Assembly (NCBI RefSeq): GCF_037969725.1
Contig: NZ_CP150203.1
Coordinates: 4,108,001-4,172,000, forward strand
Direction of reading: 5' to 3'
DNA: 64,000 bases
DNA from: Paenibacillus sp. FSL W8-0426
Lineage (GTDB): Bacteria; Bacillota; Bacilli; Paenibacillales; Paenibacillaceae
Shown: one piece after another, positions 10,200 to 19,130 of the stretch
Layout of the letters: each line of letters starts with the position of its first letter
Position numbering within the stretch: position 1 is the stretch's first letter
Notes under the pieces: generated by a model
Database searches by the model: none
What the model was told of the DNA's origin: nothing
What the model saw: the letters and a program-made list of their open reading frames with translations, nothing else
Position numbers and translations under genes: made by a program

Positions 10200-10404
10200 C
10201 GTTATCCTCCATCCGTTGCTGCAAATTGCCAGGAGGGAAGCAGCCGGAAGGTACAATAAAGGCGGTCAGGCACCGATGTGCCGCCGCCTCACGTTTCTTC
10301 CATCAGCCGCTCCCCTTACAGGCTCCGATTCTTCCACTTCTTGTTATCTCATCGAAATTGACCTGATTTCCATTATATCAAAAACCAAAAAAAGTGCCCA
10401 TACC

Positions 10405-11655
10405 TCATGTGTCTGCCCGAATATTCCATAACTTGCGAATATCACGGCTCTCATCCCAGGTGTTTCCTTCTCTCATATGGGCGACTAGCGGAGCGACATA
10501 CCGTTCGTAACGCCCGTAATCGCTCAATGCGGTCAAATCGTTCAGCAGCGAAGGAAGCTGCTGTCCCAGCACCTCCCGCCTCGCACTGTAAAAAGCGGCA
10601 TGCACGGCCGCCCCTGCGAGCGGACGCTGGCGCAGCCTTCTGTAATTGGAAGCGATCAGGCCTGCGAGGCCAACCACCCCCTTTGCCACCAACGGAGAAA
10701 CCAGAAAACTCGGCAAGGTCCGGTACTCGAAGCCTCCATGGGATTTCAGGCGGAAATCGCCGAGGGCTCCGTAACGCGGACGCCGGGCATCGCCGCGAGG
10801 ATCCTGCAGCATGGCAAGCGGCAAAGCCAAATAGTTGTCGAGCGTCCGCAGCAGCTCCCCGTTCAGCGTTATGCCGCTGAAATGAACGTGTCCGCCGAGC
10901 GGAAGACCCCGCTGCGGCATGCTCCCCGCCTGCCAGATCAACGTATGGTCCGTAATGCTGCGCGAAGCCGATCCGAACGCCCGCAGCAGATGAGCAATCA
11001 GTTCCCGCGGTTCCGAGCTCGGCTCGGGCCGAAGCTCTGCCACCGGATATACGCGTCTGCCGCCGATCGTTACGGCATCGCACCCGGCTTGCCCGGTACG
11101 CTCCAAAAACCTGGAGGCCGGCACAATTTTGGCTTCGGGCATCTGCACCAGCAGAAATTCCGGATCCATGCCGAGGACAGGCGACACTTCGTTTGCCTGC
11201 TCCTCGTCCAAAGCCGTTTGATGCTGCTTCCATGCTTCCCGGTACAGGGAGGTAAGCTCCGTCCATCCTTTCCATGGACGGGGGTCAATCGATACGACGC
11301 TGCAGCCATTCCTGCCCCCCGCTTCCAGCCGGACCTCTCCGTGGTCCAGTCCCAGGGCATACAGCGTCTTGACTGCCATGCGCTCCAATCTTCGAAATAA
11401 CGTCGAGGCGTCGTCCCGTTCCAACAAACTCTCCCGCAGCCTGCTCGCATCGCCGGTATCCCTGCGTTTGATGCGGATCGCCTGGAGGCAGCAAATGTGT
11501 ACTTCATAGGCTGCGCGCAAACCCGGGCCGCGAATCTGCTTGCTGCGACCGGCAAGATAATCGATGCCGGATCGCTCAAGCCGACCGGACCGTTCGGCCA
11601 GGGTCATTTTTTCGTAACGCTGTACGGCCGACTCGGCCTCATCCATCACATGCAT
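10405..11655 (-). CDS. Putative amidoligase-domain protein
   Basis: 416 residues from the ATG at 11655, which has AGGAGA 7-8 bases upstream. The reading MDPEFLLVQ, then PEPSSEPRELIAHL, GLPLGGHVHFSG and the Arg-rich RRPRYGALGDFRLKSHGGFEYRTLPSFL match what I know of the phage phiEco32-like COOH-NH2 ligase (ATP-grasp-type amidoligase) family, which forms amide bonds between carboxylates and amines. The substrate is unknown. It lies between cotE and mutS, behind the cotE terminator. Family assignment is from recalled motifs; a peptide-modifying or spore-related role is only a guess. Confidence 0.6.
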   Translation of the reverse strand: MHVMDEAESAVQRYEKMTLAERSGRLERSGIDYLAGRSKQIRGPGLRAAYEVHICCLQAIRIKRRDTGDASRLRESLLERDDASTLFRRLERMAVKTLYALGLDHGEVRLEAGGRNGCSVVSIDPRPWKGWTELTSLYREAWKQHQTALDEEQANEVSPVLGMDPEFLLVQMPEAKIVPASRFLERTGQAGCDAVTIGGRRVYPVAELRPEPSSEPRELIAHLLRAFGSASRSITDHTLIWQAGSMPQRGLPLGGHVHFSGITLNGELLRTLDNYLALPLAMLQDPRGDARRPRYGALGDFRLKSHGGFEYRTLPSFLVSPLVAKGVVGLAGLIASNYRRLRQRPLAGAAVHAAFYSARREVLGQQLPSLLNDLTALSDYGRYERYVAPLVAHMREGNTWDESRDIRKLWNIRADT

Positions 11656-11737
11656 GCCCCTTCTCCTCTTTCGCCCGCAAATTGATAACCATCCCATTCA
11701 TCAGGCCAACTCCCTTTTCGGGTGAACACAAATAATT

Positions 11738-11762
11738 AAAAAAAGAGGGCTTCCGCCCTCTC
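11738..11762 (-). terminator. Intrinsic terminator after cotE
   Basis: Read on the minus strand, a GC-rich hairpin (GAGGGC ... GCCCTC) is followed directly by seven T residues. It lies about 75 bases past the cotE stop and separates cotE from the amidoligase gene. Confidence 0.85.
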
Positions 11763-11835
11763 ATTGCCGCTTGCGGCGCATAAGATACATTAACTTCAAA
11801 ATGAGTGATCCCCTCACACGGCGGCTTCGGCCAAC

Positions 11836-12396
11836 TTACAGTTCGTCATCCAGCAAATCGGGATCGAGATCGTCATAGTCTCCATCGGTGCTGTTGAAGT
11901 CATAATCCTTGTCTTCGTAATCCCCGCAGCCCTCGGTGCACACTTTCACGCACACCTTGGTTTCGGCGATCAATTCAACAGCGAATTCCCGCTCCACCCG
12001 GATGATGACGCTGCCGCCCCCCGCCGACACCGCGGCCTCCACACAGCTAGGCTCCTGCGTTGCCTCCGCAGACACCTCAACCGTGGACGCCCGGTGTTTG
12101 GAATCCAGATACGACAATGGCACAAGTTCTACATAGGACACCGTCTCTTTGGCTACATCTGTCTGCGAGTTCTGGTCATAGGAATACCAGATGTTGATAT
12201 CGTAAGTACCAATAACTTCAATTCCGTCTCCCGCTGATACGGCTTCATACTGGTGGTTGATAATCCAAGCCCCCAAAATGCTTGTCGGACCATTTGGCGG
12301 AGTCACGGTATGTGTTACGGTAGAGAACTTACGACCCTTGCCGCAGATCGCTTTCGTAATGATCTCTCTACATTGATGTTTATGACTCAATGACAT
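11836..12396 (-). CDS. cotE: Outer spore coat morphogenetic protein CotE
   Basis: 186 residues from the ATG at 12396 (MSLSHKHQCREIITKA), with GGAGGAGG about 9 bases upstream. Diagnostic stretches are REIITKAICGKGRKF, SILGAWIINHQYEA, YDINIWYSY and VEREFAVELIAETKV, matching Bacillus CotE closely, plus the acidic Asp/Glu-rich C-terminus. CotE is made in the mother cell and organises the outer coat. A Cys-containing stretch (CVKVCTEGCGDYED) before the acidic tail is more Cys-rich than in B. subtilis. Likely expressed late in sporulation. Confidence 0.95.
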   Translation of the reverse strand: MSLSHKHQCREIITKAICGKGRKFSTVTHTVTPPNGPTSILGAWIINHQYEAVSAGDGIEVIGTYDINIWYSYDQNSQTDVAKETVSYVELVPLSYLDSKHRASTVEVSAEATQEPSCVEAAVSAGGGSVIIRVEREFAVELIAETKVCVKVCTEGCGDYEDKDYDFNSTDGDYDDLDPDLLDDEL

Positions 12397-12429
12397 CTCT
12401 AAACCTCCTCCATGCAATCATTCACTACA

Positions 12430-12437
12430 AGTGTATG
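12430..12437 (-). promoter_or_regulatory. Candidate sporulation sigma-E/sigma-K -10 box of cotE
   Basis: On the minus strand CATACACT lies 33 bases before the cotE start. It matches the CATANNNT core of sigma-E/sigma-K -10 boxes. The matching -35 is weak (an AC-rich stretch about 16 bases upstream), so the call rests mainly on position and on cotE's known mother-cell control. Confidence 0.4.
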
Positions 12438-12471
12438 CAGGGCATCCGTCTAGGGTGACAACTATTTTCTA

Positions 12472-13449
12472 TTATTCGTTTGTAGAGTGGACACGGTCGG
12501 CGATCGGCGAAGGCGCTTTGTCTTTCTTCGCGATTTTCAGATACAACGCGAGTTCGCGGCATAATTGGAGAATGGCCGAACGAATCTCGAATTCTTCCCT
12601 TGTATCCGGCAGCTCCATCCTCCTAAATTCCTCTTGCACTTCGGCCAACAATTTTTCCGTCCGTCCGGTATAGGATTCCGTCAACACGTCCTGGCTGAGC
12701 TGTTCGAACAGCTCGGCAACCATCTCGGCATGCGGCATTTTCTGATAAACTTGCGAGACTAGATGCATCATATGCTGAATGGAATCCAGCTGCGTTTTGC
12801 GCATATAAAAATATACGCTCCAGCCCTCGTTGGGATGAATCACCTGGTTTTCCAACGAACGCTTGGCCGCTTCTATGCCTCCAAGCACCGCTTTGTCCGC
12901 TTCGATCAGTTCCTTGCCTGCCCACACCTCGTTCGGATTGCGCAGCGTCGTGGCAAACTCCTTGAAAATGATCGAAAACAACTCGTCGATCCGTTTGCGG
13001 ATGCGGAGCATTTGCGGATCTGCCGCAGGCATGTAGGCCAGGTTGACCACCATCGCGGAACCAAGACCGATCAGGAGCAGCCCGATTTGGACAAGGATGA
13101 CGTGCAGATCCATTTCCCCGCCGCTGAACACGCGGAACACTACGACGGATCCCGTGACGATGCCTTCTTTGAACCCGGCCCTGACGATCACCGGAAAGGC
13201 AGCTAATATGTAAATGGCCAATACCCAGTAGTGGAATCCTAATACGTGAAAAAGTACACTTGCAAACAGGAGCCCTACCACGGACGCGAAGAACCGCGCG
13301 GAAATGGTCCGAATGCTCCTTTTGCGCGTGACGTCAACGCCAAGTATGGCCAGCAAACCTGCCGAAGTTGGTCCAGGCAAGCCGAACCCGTCCGCAATCA
13401 GAACAGCCATCAGAGCTGCGATTGCGGTTTTGATTACCCTAAAACCCAT
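12472..13449 (-). CDS. Aromatic acid exporter family membrane protein (ArAE_1 type)
   Basis: 325 residues from ATG 13449 (MGFRVIKTAIAAL); the upstream 17 residues of the longer frame are unlike the family. The N-terminal half has about four hydrophobic segments with the family-typical IGFRVIKTA...GVDVTRKRSIRTISARFF. The C-terminal half is a cytoplasmic helical domain. This is the DUF939/FUSC-like architecture of Bacillus YqjA-type proteins, presumed efflux pumps for aromatic or other small acids. Substrate unknown. It is a separate transcript ending just upstream of cotE. Confidence 0.8.
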   Translation of the reverse strand: MGFRVIKTAIAALMAVLIADGFGLPGPTSAGLLAILGVDVTRKRSIRTISARFFASVVGLLFASVLFHVLGFHYWVLAIYILAAFPVIVRAGFKEGIVTGSVVVFRVFSGGEMDLHVILVQIGLLLIGLGSAMVVNLAYMPAADPQMLRIRKRIDELFSIIFKEFATTLRNPNEVWAGKELIEADKAVLGGIEAAKRSLENQVIHPNEGWSVYFYMRKTQLDSIQHMMHLVSQVYQKMPHAEMVAELFEQLSQDVLTESYTGRTEKLLAEVQEEFRRMELPDTREEFEIRSAILQLCRELALYLKIAKKDKAPSPIADRVHSTNE

Positions 13450-13557
13450 TTCTAAATGTCCTCTCCTCTTAGCTGCACATATGTCCCGGCCAGCTTTCAT
13501 CCCCTAAATCAGGCGGGCGGAATCCGTTCCGGCTCTTTTGAAACAAGATAAACGGAG

Positions 13558-13731
13558 TCAACCGACATGCACAGCATGCCGGTAACACAACAATGCGCCC
13601 CGGAACAGGGACGCTGGCAAAAGATTGATGCGGCGAAAGCGCTCAAGCCACGTTGTCCATCGCCGCATCCATTCCGGACTGCGCGGAATATTCGTCATCG
13701 TTATGGTACTTGATTTTAAGTTTTCGGGCAA
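13558..13731 (-). CDS. Possible small ORF (57 aa) behind the ABC permease gene
   Basis: A 57-codon frame starts at TTG 13731 with AGAAGG 7 bases upstream and ends in TGA. It is in the same frame as the preceding permease stop codon. The product would be Arg/Trp-rich in the middle (PEWMRRWTTWLERFRR). Codon use looks ordinary for this genome, but no homologue is recognised, and the 313-base gap it fills is otherwise empty. It could be a real small protein, a readthrough extension or chance. Confidence 0.25.
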   Translation of the reverse strand: MPENLKSSTITMTNIPRSPEWMRRWTTWLERFRRINLLPASLFRGALLCYRHAVHVG

Positions 13732-13761
13732 CGTGACACCTTCTGTGAAATTCGGTACATA

Positions 13762-14595
13762 TCATTGGCGTCCTGCCAGCAATTTGCGCTCTACGTATAC
13801 GACCATCTGATACATCGCGGTAGCTACCGCTGCAATGATGAGCAGGCTCGAAAGCACCAGCGTGAAATTGAACACTTGAAAACCATAAATGATCAAATAC
13901 CCAAGCCCCTGTTTGGCGACCAAAAATTCTCCGACGATGACGCCTACCCACGCCATGCCCACGTTCACCTTTAAGGTGGAAACGATCGCCGGATATGAAG
14001 CCGGAAGCACCACTTTGGCAAAAATTTCGGATCTGCTTCCCCCAAAAGTACGGATGACTTTAATGTAATTGTCGTCGACTTCATTAAAACTATTATAGAC
14101 AACAAGGGTGGTAATGATCACCGTAATCGATAAAGTCGTCATTACGATCGCCGTAAAGCCCGCGCCAAACATGACGATAAAAATGGGACCAAGCGCGACC
14201 TTCGGCATGCTGTTGAACACGACCATGTACGGATCGAGCACTTTGGACAGAAAAGGGGACCACCAGATCAGCACGGCAAGCAGGGTTCCGACAAGTGTAC
14301 CCAGTAAAAAACCCACTGCCGTTTCACCTACGGTAACCGCCAGATGCGTCCACAACTCTCCGCTGACCGCATCTTTGCCGATCTGGCTGAATATTTTGCT
14401 CGGATAACTGAACAGCAGCACGTCAATCCAGCGCAGCCGCCCGGCCAATTCCCACAATACAAACATGGCTACCAGCAATGCCAGTTGTACGGCAAGCACT
14501 TTACGGCGCCATGCCGACACCTGCCGCAGGTGCCCTTGATGCAATTCTCGCAGCCATGTTTCCCGGATCCGCGGTTTCTCTTCGGTCTGATTCAC
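13762..14595 (-). CDS. ABC transporter permease (SsuC/TauC/ThiX-type)
   Basis: 277 residues with about six membrane helices and the inner-membrane EAA loop (FNEVDDNYIKVIRTFGGSRSEIFAKVVLPASYPAI at about 165-200). This is the single-permease arrangement of importers for sulfonates, nitrate or pyrimidine precursors. Start ATG overlaps the ATPase stop by four bases (ATGA), so the two are translationally coupled. It works with the ATPase and NMT1-type lipoprotein upstream. Confidence 0.9.
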   Translation of the reverse strand: MNQTEEKPRIRETWLRELHQGHLRQVSAWRRKVLAVQLALLVAMFVLWELAGRLRWIDVLLFSYPSKIFSQIGKDAVSGELWTHLAVTVGETAVGFLLGTLVGTLLAVLIWWSPFLSKVLDPYMVVFNSMPKVALGPIFIVMFGAGFTAIVMTTLSITVIITTLVVYNSFNEVDDNYIKVIRTFGGSRSEIFAKVVLPASYPAIVSTLKVNVGMAWVGVIVGEFLVAKQGLGYLIIYGFQVFNFTLVLSSLLIIAAVATAMYQMVVYVERKLLAGRQ

Positions 14596-15392
14596 CTGCT
14601 TTGCTCACCTCCTCCGGACTGATCCAATTCGTTCCACAACGCTTGAAAAAGCTCGTTGAATTCTTCCTGTTCCCTTGCATAAAAAGGCTGGACATTTCGG
14701 ATGGCGTCCGGGATGACAAATTCCCGCCGAATTCGGCCGGGATTCCGGTCCAGCACGATGACCCGGTCGCTGACGGCAATGGCTTCCGACAGGTCATGCG
14801 TTACGAGCACTGACGTCTTGCCGGTTTGTTTCAACGTATCGGATACCAGATCCTCCAGCTGCAGCTTCGTTTGATAGTCGAGCGCGGAGAACGGTTCATC
14901 CAATAAAAGCAGCCCGGGTTCCGTCGCCAGCGTGCGAACAAGGGCTACGCGCTGCCTCATACCGCCTGACAGTTCCGAGGGATATTGATTTTCCGTGCCG
15001 GAAAGCCCCATGCCGGCCAAAAGTTCGCGCGTCCGCGCACGGCTGCGCTCATCAAGCCGGCCCGTTAATTCAAGCCCGATCAAAGCATTGTCCAGAATCG
15101 TGCGCCATGGAAACAGATAATCCTGCTGCAGCATGTAGCCAATATGCGCCGAGGGACCGTCTACGAGCCTGCCTTTGACGTTTACTTCCCCTGAAGTAGG
15201 CACCAATAGCCCTGCGATGATGGATAACAGCGTCGTTTTGCCGCAACCGCTTGGCCCGACCAGGCTCACGAATTCTCCCTGCTCGACCTGAAGATTCAAA
15301 TCTTCAAGGACCAGGGAAGCTTCCCGCTCACTCACGTAAACTTGCGAAACGCCTTGCAATCGTATCATTGGTTCGGATTCAGGCATCGGCAA
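14592..15392 (-). CDS. ABC transporter ATP-binding protein (nitrate/sulfonate/taurine type)
   Basis: 266 residues. Walker A GPSGCGKTTLLS near residue 41, Q-loop MLQQDYLFPW, signature LSGGMRQRVAL, Walker B LLLLDEPFSALD and the switch His in VTHDLSEA are all intact. The LSGGMRQR and PW(R) features are typical of the SsuB/TauB/ThiZ group. It lies between the lipoprotein gene (24-base gap) and the permease (4-base overlap). Confidence 0.93.
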   Translation of the reverse strand: MPMPESEPMIRLQGVSQVYVSEREASLVLEDLNLQVEQGEFVSLVGPSGCGKTTLLSIIAGLLVPTSGEVNVKGRLVDGPSAHIGYMLQQDYLFPWRTILDNALIGLELTGRLDERSRARTRELLAGMGLSGTENQYPSELSGGMRQRVALVRTLATEPGLLLLDEPFSALDYQTKLQLEDLVSDTLKQTGKTSVLVTHDLSEAIAVSDRVIVLDRNPGRIRREFVIPDAIRNVQPFYAREQEEFNELFQALWNELDQSGGGEQSR

Positions 15393-15416
15393 TCACTTCC
15401 TTTCCCGAACTCCGAA

Positions 15417-16421
15417 TCACTTGGAAGACGAAGCCGACTCGGCATAAGCATTGTCCACGATCGCTTCCAACGCTACCCGCTCTTTCAGCTCGCCTGCCGC
15501 GCTCATCACGTCAAGCAGGTTATTCCATTCGCCTTCGTCGATCATCGGATCGGTAGCATATGTTCCCTGTTGCTTGTATCGATCCACGCTGCTGACGAGA
15601 ATGGCCGGATCGATGTCCTTGAAAAATGGCGCAATGACTTCGGCGATTTCTTCGGCTGAATGGGATTCGACCCACAACTGTGCTTGATGCAATCCGTTTG
15701 TGAATTTTTGGATCATATCGCTTTTTTCGTTCAAGTAGCTTTTTTTGGTCATAAACACCGTATAAGGCAATTGGCCGCTCTCCGTTCCGAAGGAGGCAAC
15801 GACCTTGCCGCGCCCTTCCTGCTCGAAGATCGAAGCCTGGGGCTCGAACAGCTGCACGAAATCTCCCGTGCCTGAAGCAAATGCAGAGGCAATGTTTGCG
15901 AAATCGACGTTCTGGATCAAATGCAGATCGGCATGCGGGTTAATGCCGTGTTTGTTCATCGCGAACTCCCCTGCCATTTGCGGCATGCCGCCCTTGCGTT
16001 GACCCAGAAATTCGGATCCTTTCAACTGTTCCCAGTCGAAGCTGCCTGCGGCATCCCTGGCAAACAGGAACGTTCCGTCCGTCTGCGTAACCTGGGCGAA
16101 ATTGATCACCGGATCCTCTGCGCCTTGTTGATACACGTAGATGGACGTCTCGGCGCCAACGAGCGCGATATCCACCGATCCTGCAAGCAGCGCCGCCATC
16201 GTTTTGTCGCCGCCGGCCGTCGTCTGAATTTCCACATCCAGTCCCTGCTCTTCGAAAAAGCCTTGGGCTGCCGCGACGTATTGCGGGGCATAGAACACGG
16301 AACGCGTGACCTCGCCGATCGTGATTTTGGCTTCGTTACCGTTCTGCCTGCAACTTGTCAGCGCCACGATGATAATCAGCAATATGACGATGGCCCGGAT
16401 AAACCAGGGCGTATATTTCAT
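15417..16421 (-). CDS. ABC transporter substrate-binding lipoprotein, NMT1/SsuA-like
   Basis: 334 residues from ATG 16421, chosen because GGAGGG precedes it and it places a signal peptide at the N-terminus (MKYTPWFIRAIVILL) with lipobox LTSC (Cys about 23). The body (YAPQYVAAAQGFFEEQGLDVEIQTTAGGDKTMAALLAGSVDIALVGAE) is typical of NMT1/SsuA proteins that bind HMP-thiamine precursors, sulfonates or nitrate. No TPP riboswitch was found upstream, so I do not assign thiamine. First gene of this three-gene importer. Confidence 0.87.
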   Translation of the reverse strand: MKYTPWFIRAIVILLIIIVALTSCRQNGNEAKITIGEVTRSVFYAPQYVAAAQGFFEEQGLDVEIQTTAGGDKTMAALLAGSVDIALVGAETSIYVYQQGAEDPVINFAQVTQTDGTFLFARDAAGSFDWEQLKGSEFLGQRKGGMPQMAGEFAMNKHGINPHADLHLIQNVDFANIASAFASGTGDFVQLFEPQASIFEQEGRGKVVASFGTESGQLPYTVFMTKKSYLNEKSDMIQKFTNGLHQAQLWVESHSAEEIAEVIAPFFKDIDPAILVSSVDRYKQQGTYATDPMIDEGEWNNLLDVMSAAGELKERVALEAIVDNAYAESASSSK

Positions 16422-16552
16422 GCTTTTCCCTCCTTTTCGTGTGCGGTTTGTTCTCTCTACCATCAATATGCGCTCGCCCATCAAAATGTTAAGAACTCGG
16501 GTACGGCAAAAGAATGGATTCCGCCACCGGTGTTCATCGCCTACCGGGAGCA

Positions 16553-16592
16553 CAAAAAAAGCCTGACATGAGATGTTCTCACGTCAGGCTTT
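16553..16592 (-). terminator. Terminator of the M32 carboxypeptidase gene
   Basis: A stem of GCCTGAC/GTCAGGC extended by TGAGA/TCTCA, with seven T residues following on the minus strand. It lies 22 bases past the carboxypeptidase stop and separates it from the ABC importer genes. Confidence 0.9.
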
Positions 16593-16613
16593 TCCTTGAA
16601 TGGACGAATGTCC

Positions 16614-18128
16614 TTACAGGTTGTAAATTTCCGTGTATTTCGCTTCCAGATAATCGGCCAGATAGTCCGGGTTCAGCTCCTCGCCCGTAATGGCGAGAAT
16701 CAACTCCGAAGGTTTGCGGCTTCTGCCGTAACGGTAGATTTTGTCCGTGAGCCATTCCTTGATCGGAATCAGGTTGCCTGCGGCCACCAGTTCATCGAAT
16801 TCGGGAAGCTCTTTGCGGAGGGTATGTACGATTTGGGCGGCATACATGTTGCCCAGCGAATAGGAAGCAAAATATCCGAAATCGCCGCCCGACCAGTGAA
16901 CATCCTGAAGGACGCCCAGACCGTCGTTCGGCGGAACGATGCCGAGATACTCCTCGTATTTGGCGTTCCATGTTTCGGGCAGGTCCTGCACAGAAAGCCC
17001 CTCGTTAAACAGCATTTTCTCGATTTCATAACGAATGATGATGTGCAGATTGTAGGTCAATTCATCCGCTTCAATGCGAATCAGCGAGCTTTCCACCCGA
17101 TTGATCGCACGATAGAAATCTTCCAGCTCCACCTCGGCCAGCTGAGGGAAATGCTGCTGCAAATCTTTGTAATAACGCGTCCAGAACGCACGGCTGCGGC
17201 CGATCATATTTTCCCATAGACGGGACTGCGATTCATGAATGCCCATCGAGGTGCCCTCCGCGAGCAGCGTGCCTTCCAGGCTTGCATCAATGTTTTGCTC
17301 GTAAAGTGCGTGTCCGCCTTCATGCAAGGAACTGAAAATGGCGCTTGTCACGTCGTCCTGCAAATAGTTCGTCGTGATGCGAACGTCCCCGGGATTAAAT
17401 CCGGTTGCGAACGGATGAACGCTTTCGTCCAGTCTGCCTGCTTCAAAGTCGTACCCCATTTGACCCAGAATAAAGAGGCTGAATTTTTCTTGCTGCTCCT
17501 TGTCGAACAACTGGTCCAGGAAATCGGTTTTGGGTTGGTTCGGCGAAGCGTTGATTTTCTCCTGCAGCGGCACAAGACGTGCCTTCAGCCGATCAAATAC
17601 GGCATCTACCTTTTCCACCGTAAGGTCCGGCTCGTACATATCCAGCAGCGTATCGTAACGCGTGGCCTTTACGCCCCAATAGTCGATGAACTCCTGTTTC
17701 ATCTTCACGATGTCTGTCAAATAGGGCGCAAAGCCCGCAAAATCGCTGTTATGTTTGGCATCTTCCCAAGCGGTTTCCGACTTGGCGGCAAGTACGGCAT
17801 AAGCCTGTACCTTTTCGGGCGGCACGGACTGGCTTCGTTCATATTCCTTTTTGCAGTCCTCAACCATGCGGCGGTCTATGTCCTCGAGCTTTTCCCATGC
17901 GTCTTTATGAGTCAACGCGTCGAGCAGGGATTTCATCTCTGCAGAAGTTTGCAATTTGAATGCTTCGGTGGATAACATGCCAATCGTTTCGGATCGGGTC
18001 GGAACGCCTTTTTTGGGCGCACCCGTGCGCAGATCCCAATGCAGCAGGCCGATCGCCTCGTGATAACTTTTAATTTTGCGAACCAATTCATGGAATGAAT
18101 CCAGCTGTTTCTGTGTATTTTCGTCCAT
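16614..18128 (-). CDS. Carboxypeptidase, M32 family (Taq/YpwA-like)
   Basis: Zinc metallocarboxypeptidase of 504 residues that removes C-terminal amino acids from peptides in the cytoplasm. The zinc site HEGGHALYEQ lies near residue 270 and the family-typical HESQSRLWEN about 30 residues later, followed by RVESSLIRIEADELTYNLHIIIRYEIE. The length equals the family norm, and there is no signal peptide. Monocistronic: its own terminator lies downstream and a divergent gene upstream. Confidence 0.95.
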   Translation of the reverse strand: MDENTQKQLDSFHELVRKIKSYHEAIGLLHWDLRTGAPKKGVPTRSETIGMLSTEAFKLQTSAEMKSLLDALTHKDAWEKLEDIDRRMVEDCKKEYERSQSVPPEKVQAYAVLAAKSETAWEDAKHNSDFAGFAPYLTDIVKMKQEFIDYWGVKATRYDTLLDMYEPDLTVEKVDAVFDRLKARLVPLQEKINASPNQPKTDFLDQLFDKEQQEKFSLFILGQMGYDFEAGRLDESVHPFATGFNPGDVRITTNYLQDDVTSAIFSSLHEGGHALYEQNIDASLEGTLLAEGTSMGIHESQSRLWENMIGRSRAFWTRYYKDLQQHFPQLAEVELEDFYRAINRVESSLIRIEADELTYNLHIIIRYEIEKMLFNEGLSVQDLPETWNAKYEEYLGIVPPNDGLGVLQDVHWSGGDFGYFASYSLGNMYAAQIVHTLRKELPEFDELVAAGNLIPIKEWLTDKIYRYGRSRKPSELILAITGEELNPDYLADYLEAKYTEIYNL

Positions 18129-18167
18129 AATGGGCCGTCACCTCTCCAAAAATATTTGCATCCCCTA

Positions 18168-18196
18168 TTGATGATACTTTTTGCAATGCGTATAAT
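18168..18196 (+). promoter_or_regulatory. Sigma-A promoter of the carbonic anhydrase gene
   Basis: TTGATG (18168-18173) and a perfect TATAAT (18191-18196) are separated by 17 bases. It implies a 5' leader of about 170 bases before the gene, containing a small GCCC/GGGC hairpin and a 13-codon ORF starting near 18270. I recognise no known riboswitch in it. Confidence 0.65.
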
Positions 18197-18374
18197 CAAC
18201 TTTTAACAGATGCAATTTTTAATATGCCCTTGTTGGGCGGAATACCAGTGCAAGAGATGTAGGAATCATCATGATGGGTCATGGGCAAACCATGATAAGC
18301 TTAAGAGCGTAGGACAAGCTGCGAATTATGCAAGCGGCCGTGCTCATCGTATTGGATAACAGGAGGCAATGGAC

Positions 18375-18941
18375 ATGAACAACATTCAAGAGATTTTGGA
18401 GTACAACAAAACATTTGTCGAGACCAAAGAATACGAAAAGTATACGGCCGGTAAGTTCCCGACCAAAAAAATGGCTATCATCACATGTATGGACACTCGT
18501 CTGGTGGAAATGCTGCCGAAAGCAATGAACCTGAAAAACGGCGAAGTCAAAATCATTAAAAACGCGGGTGCAATCATCTCCCAGCCTTTCGGTTCCGTAA
18601 TGCGCAGCGTGCTCGTTGCCATCTACGAGCTCGGCGCGGACGAGGTTGTCGTTGTCGGTCATACCGAGTGCGGCATGGCATCCTTGCATGCAGACACGAT
18701 GATCGGCCATATGGTAGAGCGCGGTGTATCCGAGGAAGTCATGAGCACCCTCGAAAACTCCGGAATTCGCCTGACCAAGTGGCTGCGCGGGTTTGACAGC
18801 GTTGAGGACGGGGTAAAACATACTGTGGGAGTCATCAAGAATCATCCCCTGCTTCCACCGGGCGTACCTGTTCACGGCATGATTATCGATTCCTACACAG
18901 GCAAGCTTGATCTTGTCGTTGAAGGGTATGAACAACAATAG
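18375..18941 (+). CDS. Beta-class carbonic anhydrase
   Basis: Hydrates CO2 to bicarbonate using a zinc held by Cys-Asp/Arg and His-X2-Cys. The motifs CMDTR (about residue 38) and HTECGM (about residue 96) give the expected ligands Cys, His and Cys and the Asp-Arg dyad. 188 residues, as in Bacillus YtiB-like short beta-class enzymes. I prefer ATG 18375, which is 8 bases after AGGAGG; the ATG at 18369 is only 2 bases from it. Monocistronic with a strong terminator. Confidence 0.93.
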   Translation: MNNIQEILEYNKTFVETKEYEKYTAGKFPTKKMAIITCMDTRLVEMLPKAMNLKNGEVKIIKNAGAIISQPFGSVMRSVLVAIYELGADEVVVVGHTECGMASLHADTMIGHMVERGVSEEVMSTLENSGIRLTKWLRGFDSVEDGVKHTVGVIKNHPLLPPGVPVHGMIIDSYTGKLDLVVEGYEQQ

Positions 18942-18965
18942 GCATCTCTCTTTATATCGCTTTGG

Positions 18966-18997
18966 GTGCGGAGCCGTTCTCCGCACTCTTTTTTTTG
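18966..18997 (+). terminator. Terminator of the carbonic anhydrase gene
   Basis: Perfect 8-bp stem GTGCGGAG/CTCCGCAC with a 5-base loop, followed by a run of eight T residues. Confidence 0.93.
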
Positions 18998-19025
18998 TCT
19001 AATTTTAGACACTTGGTCTGTCAGG

Positions 19026-19055
19026 TTGTCAAACCATACAGTTTCAGTGTACACT
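19026..19055 (+). promoter_or_regulatory. Candidate promoter of the padR gene
   Basis: TTGTCA (19026-19031) and TACACT (19050-19055) are 18 bases apart, about 75 bases before the PadR start. Just upstream, at 18997-19010, is a perfect palindrome GTCTAA-TT-TTAGAC, which could be an autoregulatory operator. Confidence 0.45.
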
Positions 19056-19130
19056 TTTATGAAAGCGGTCAGCTCTACGCCATTGGCGTGATTTTCACTG
19101 ACCGAGCCCTAATATTAAGGAGACATGTGC

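Noticed and set aside
16422..16552. TPP riboswitch upstream of the NMT1-type importer
   Set aside because: The conserved TPP motifs are not present, so thiamine-precursor transport is not assigned.
18260..18312. Thirteen-codon upstream ORF in the carbonic anhydrase leader
   Set aside because: Too short, with a poor ribosome site; no evidence that it is translated.
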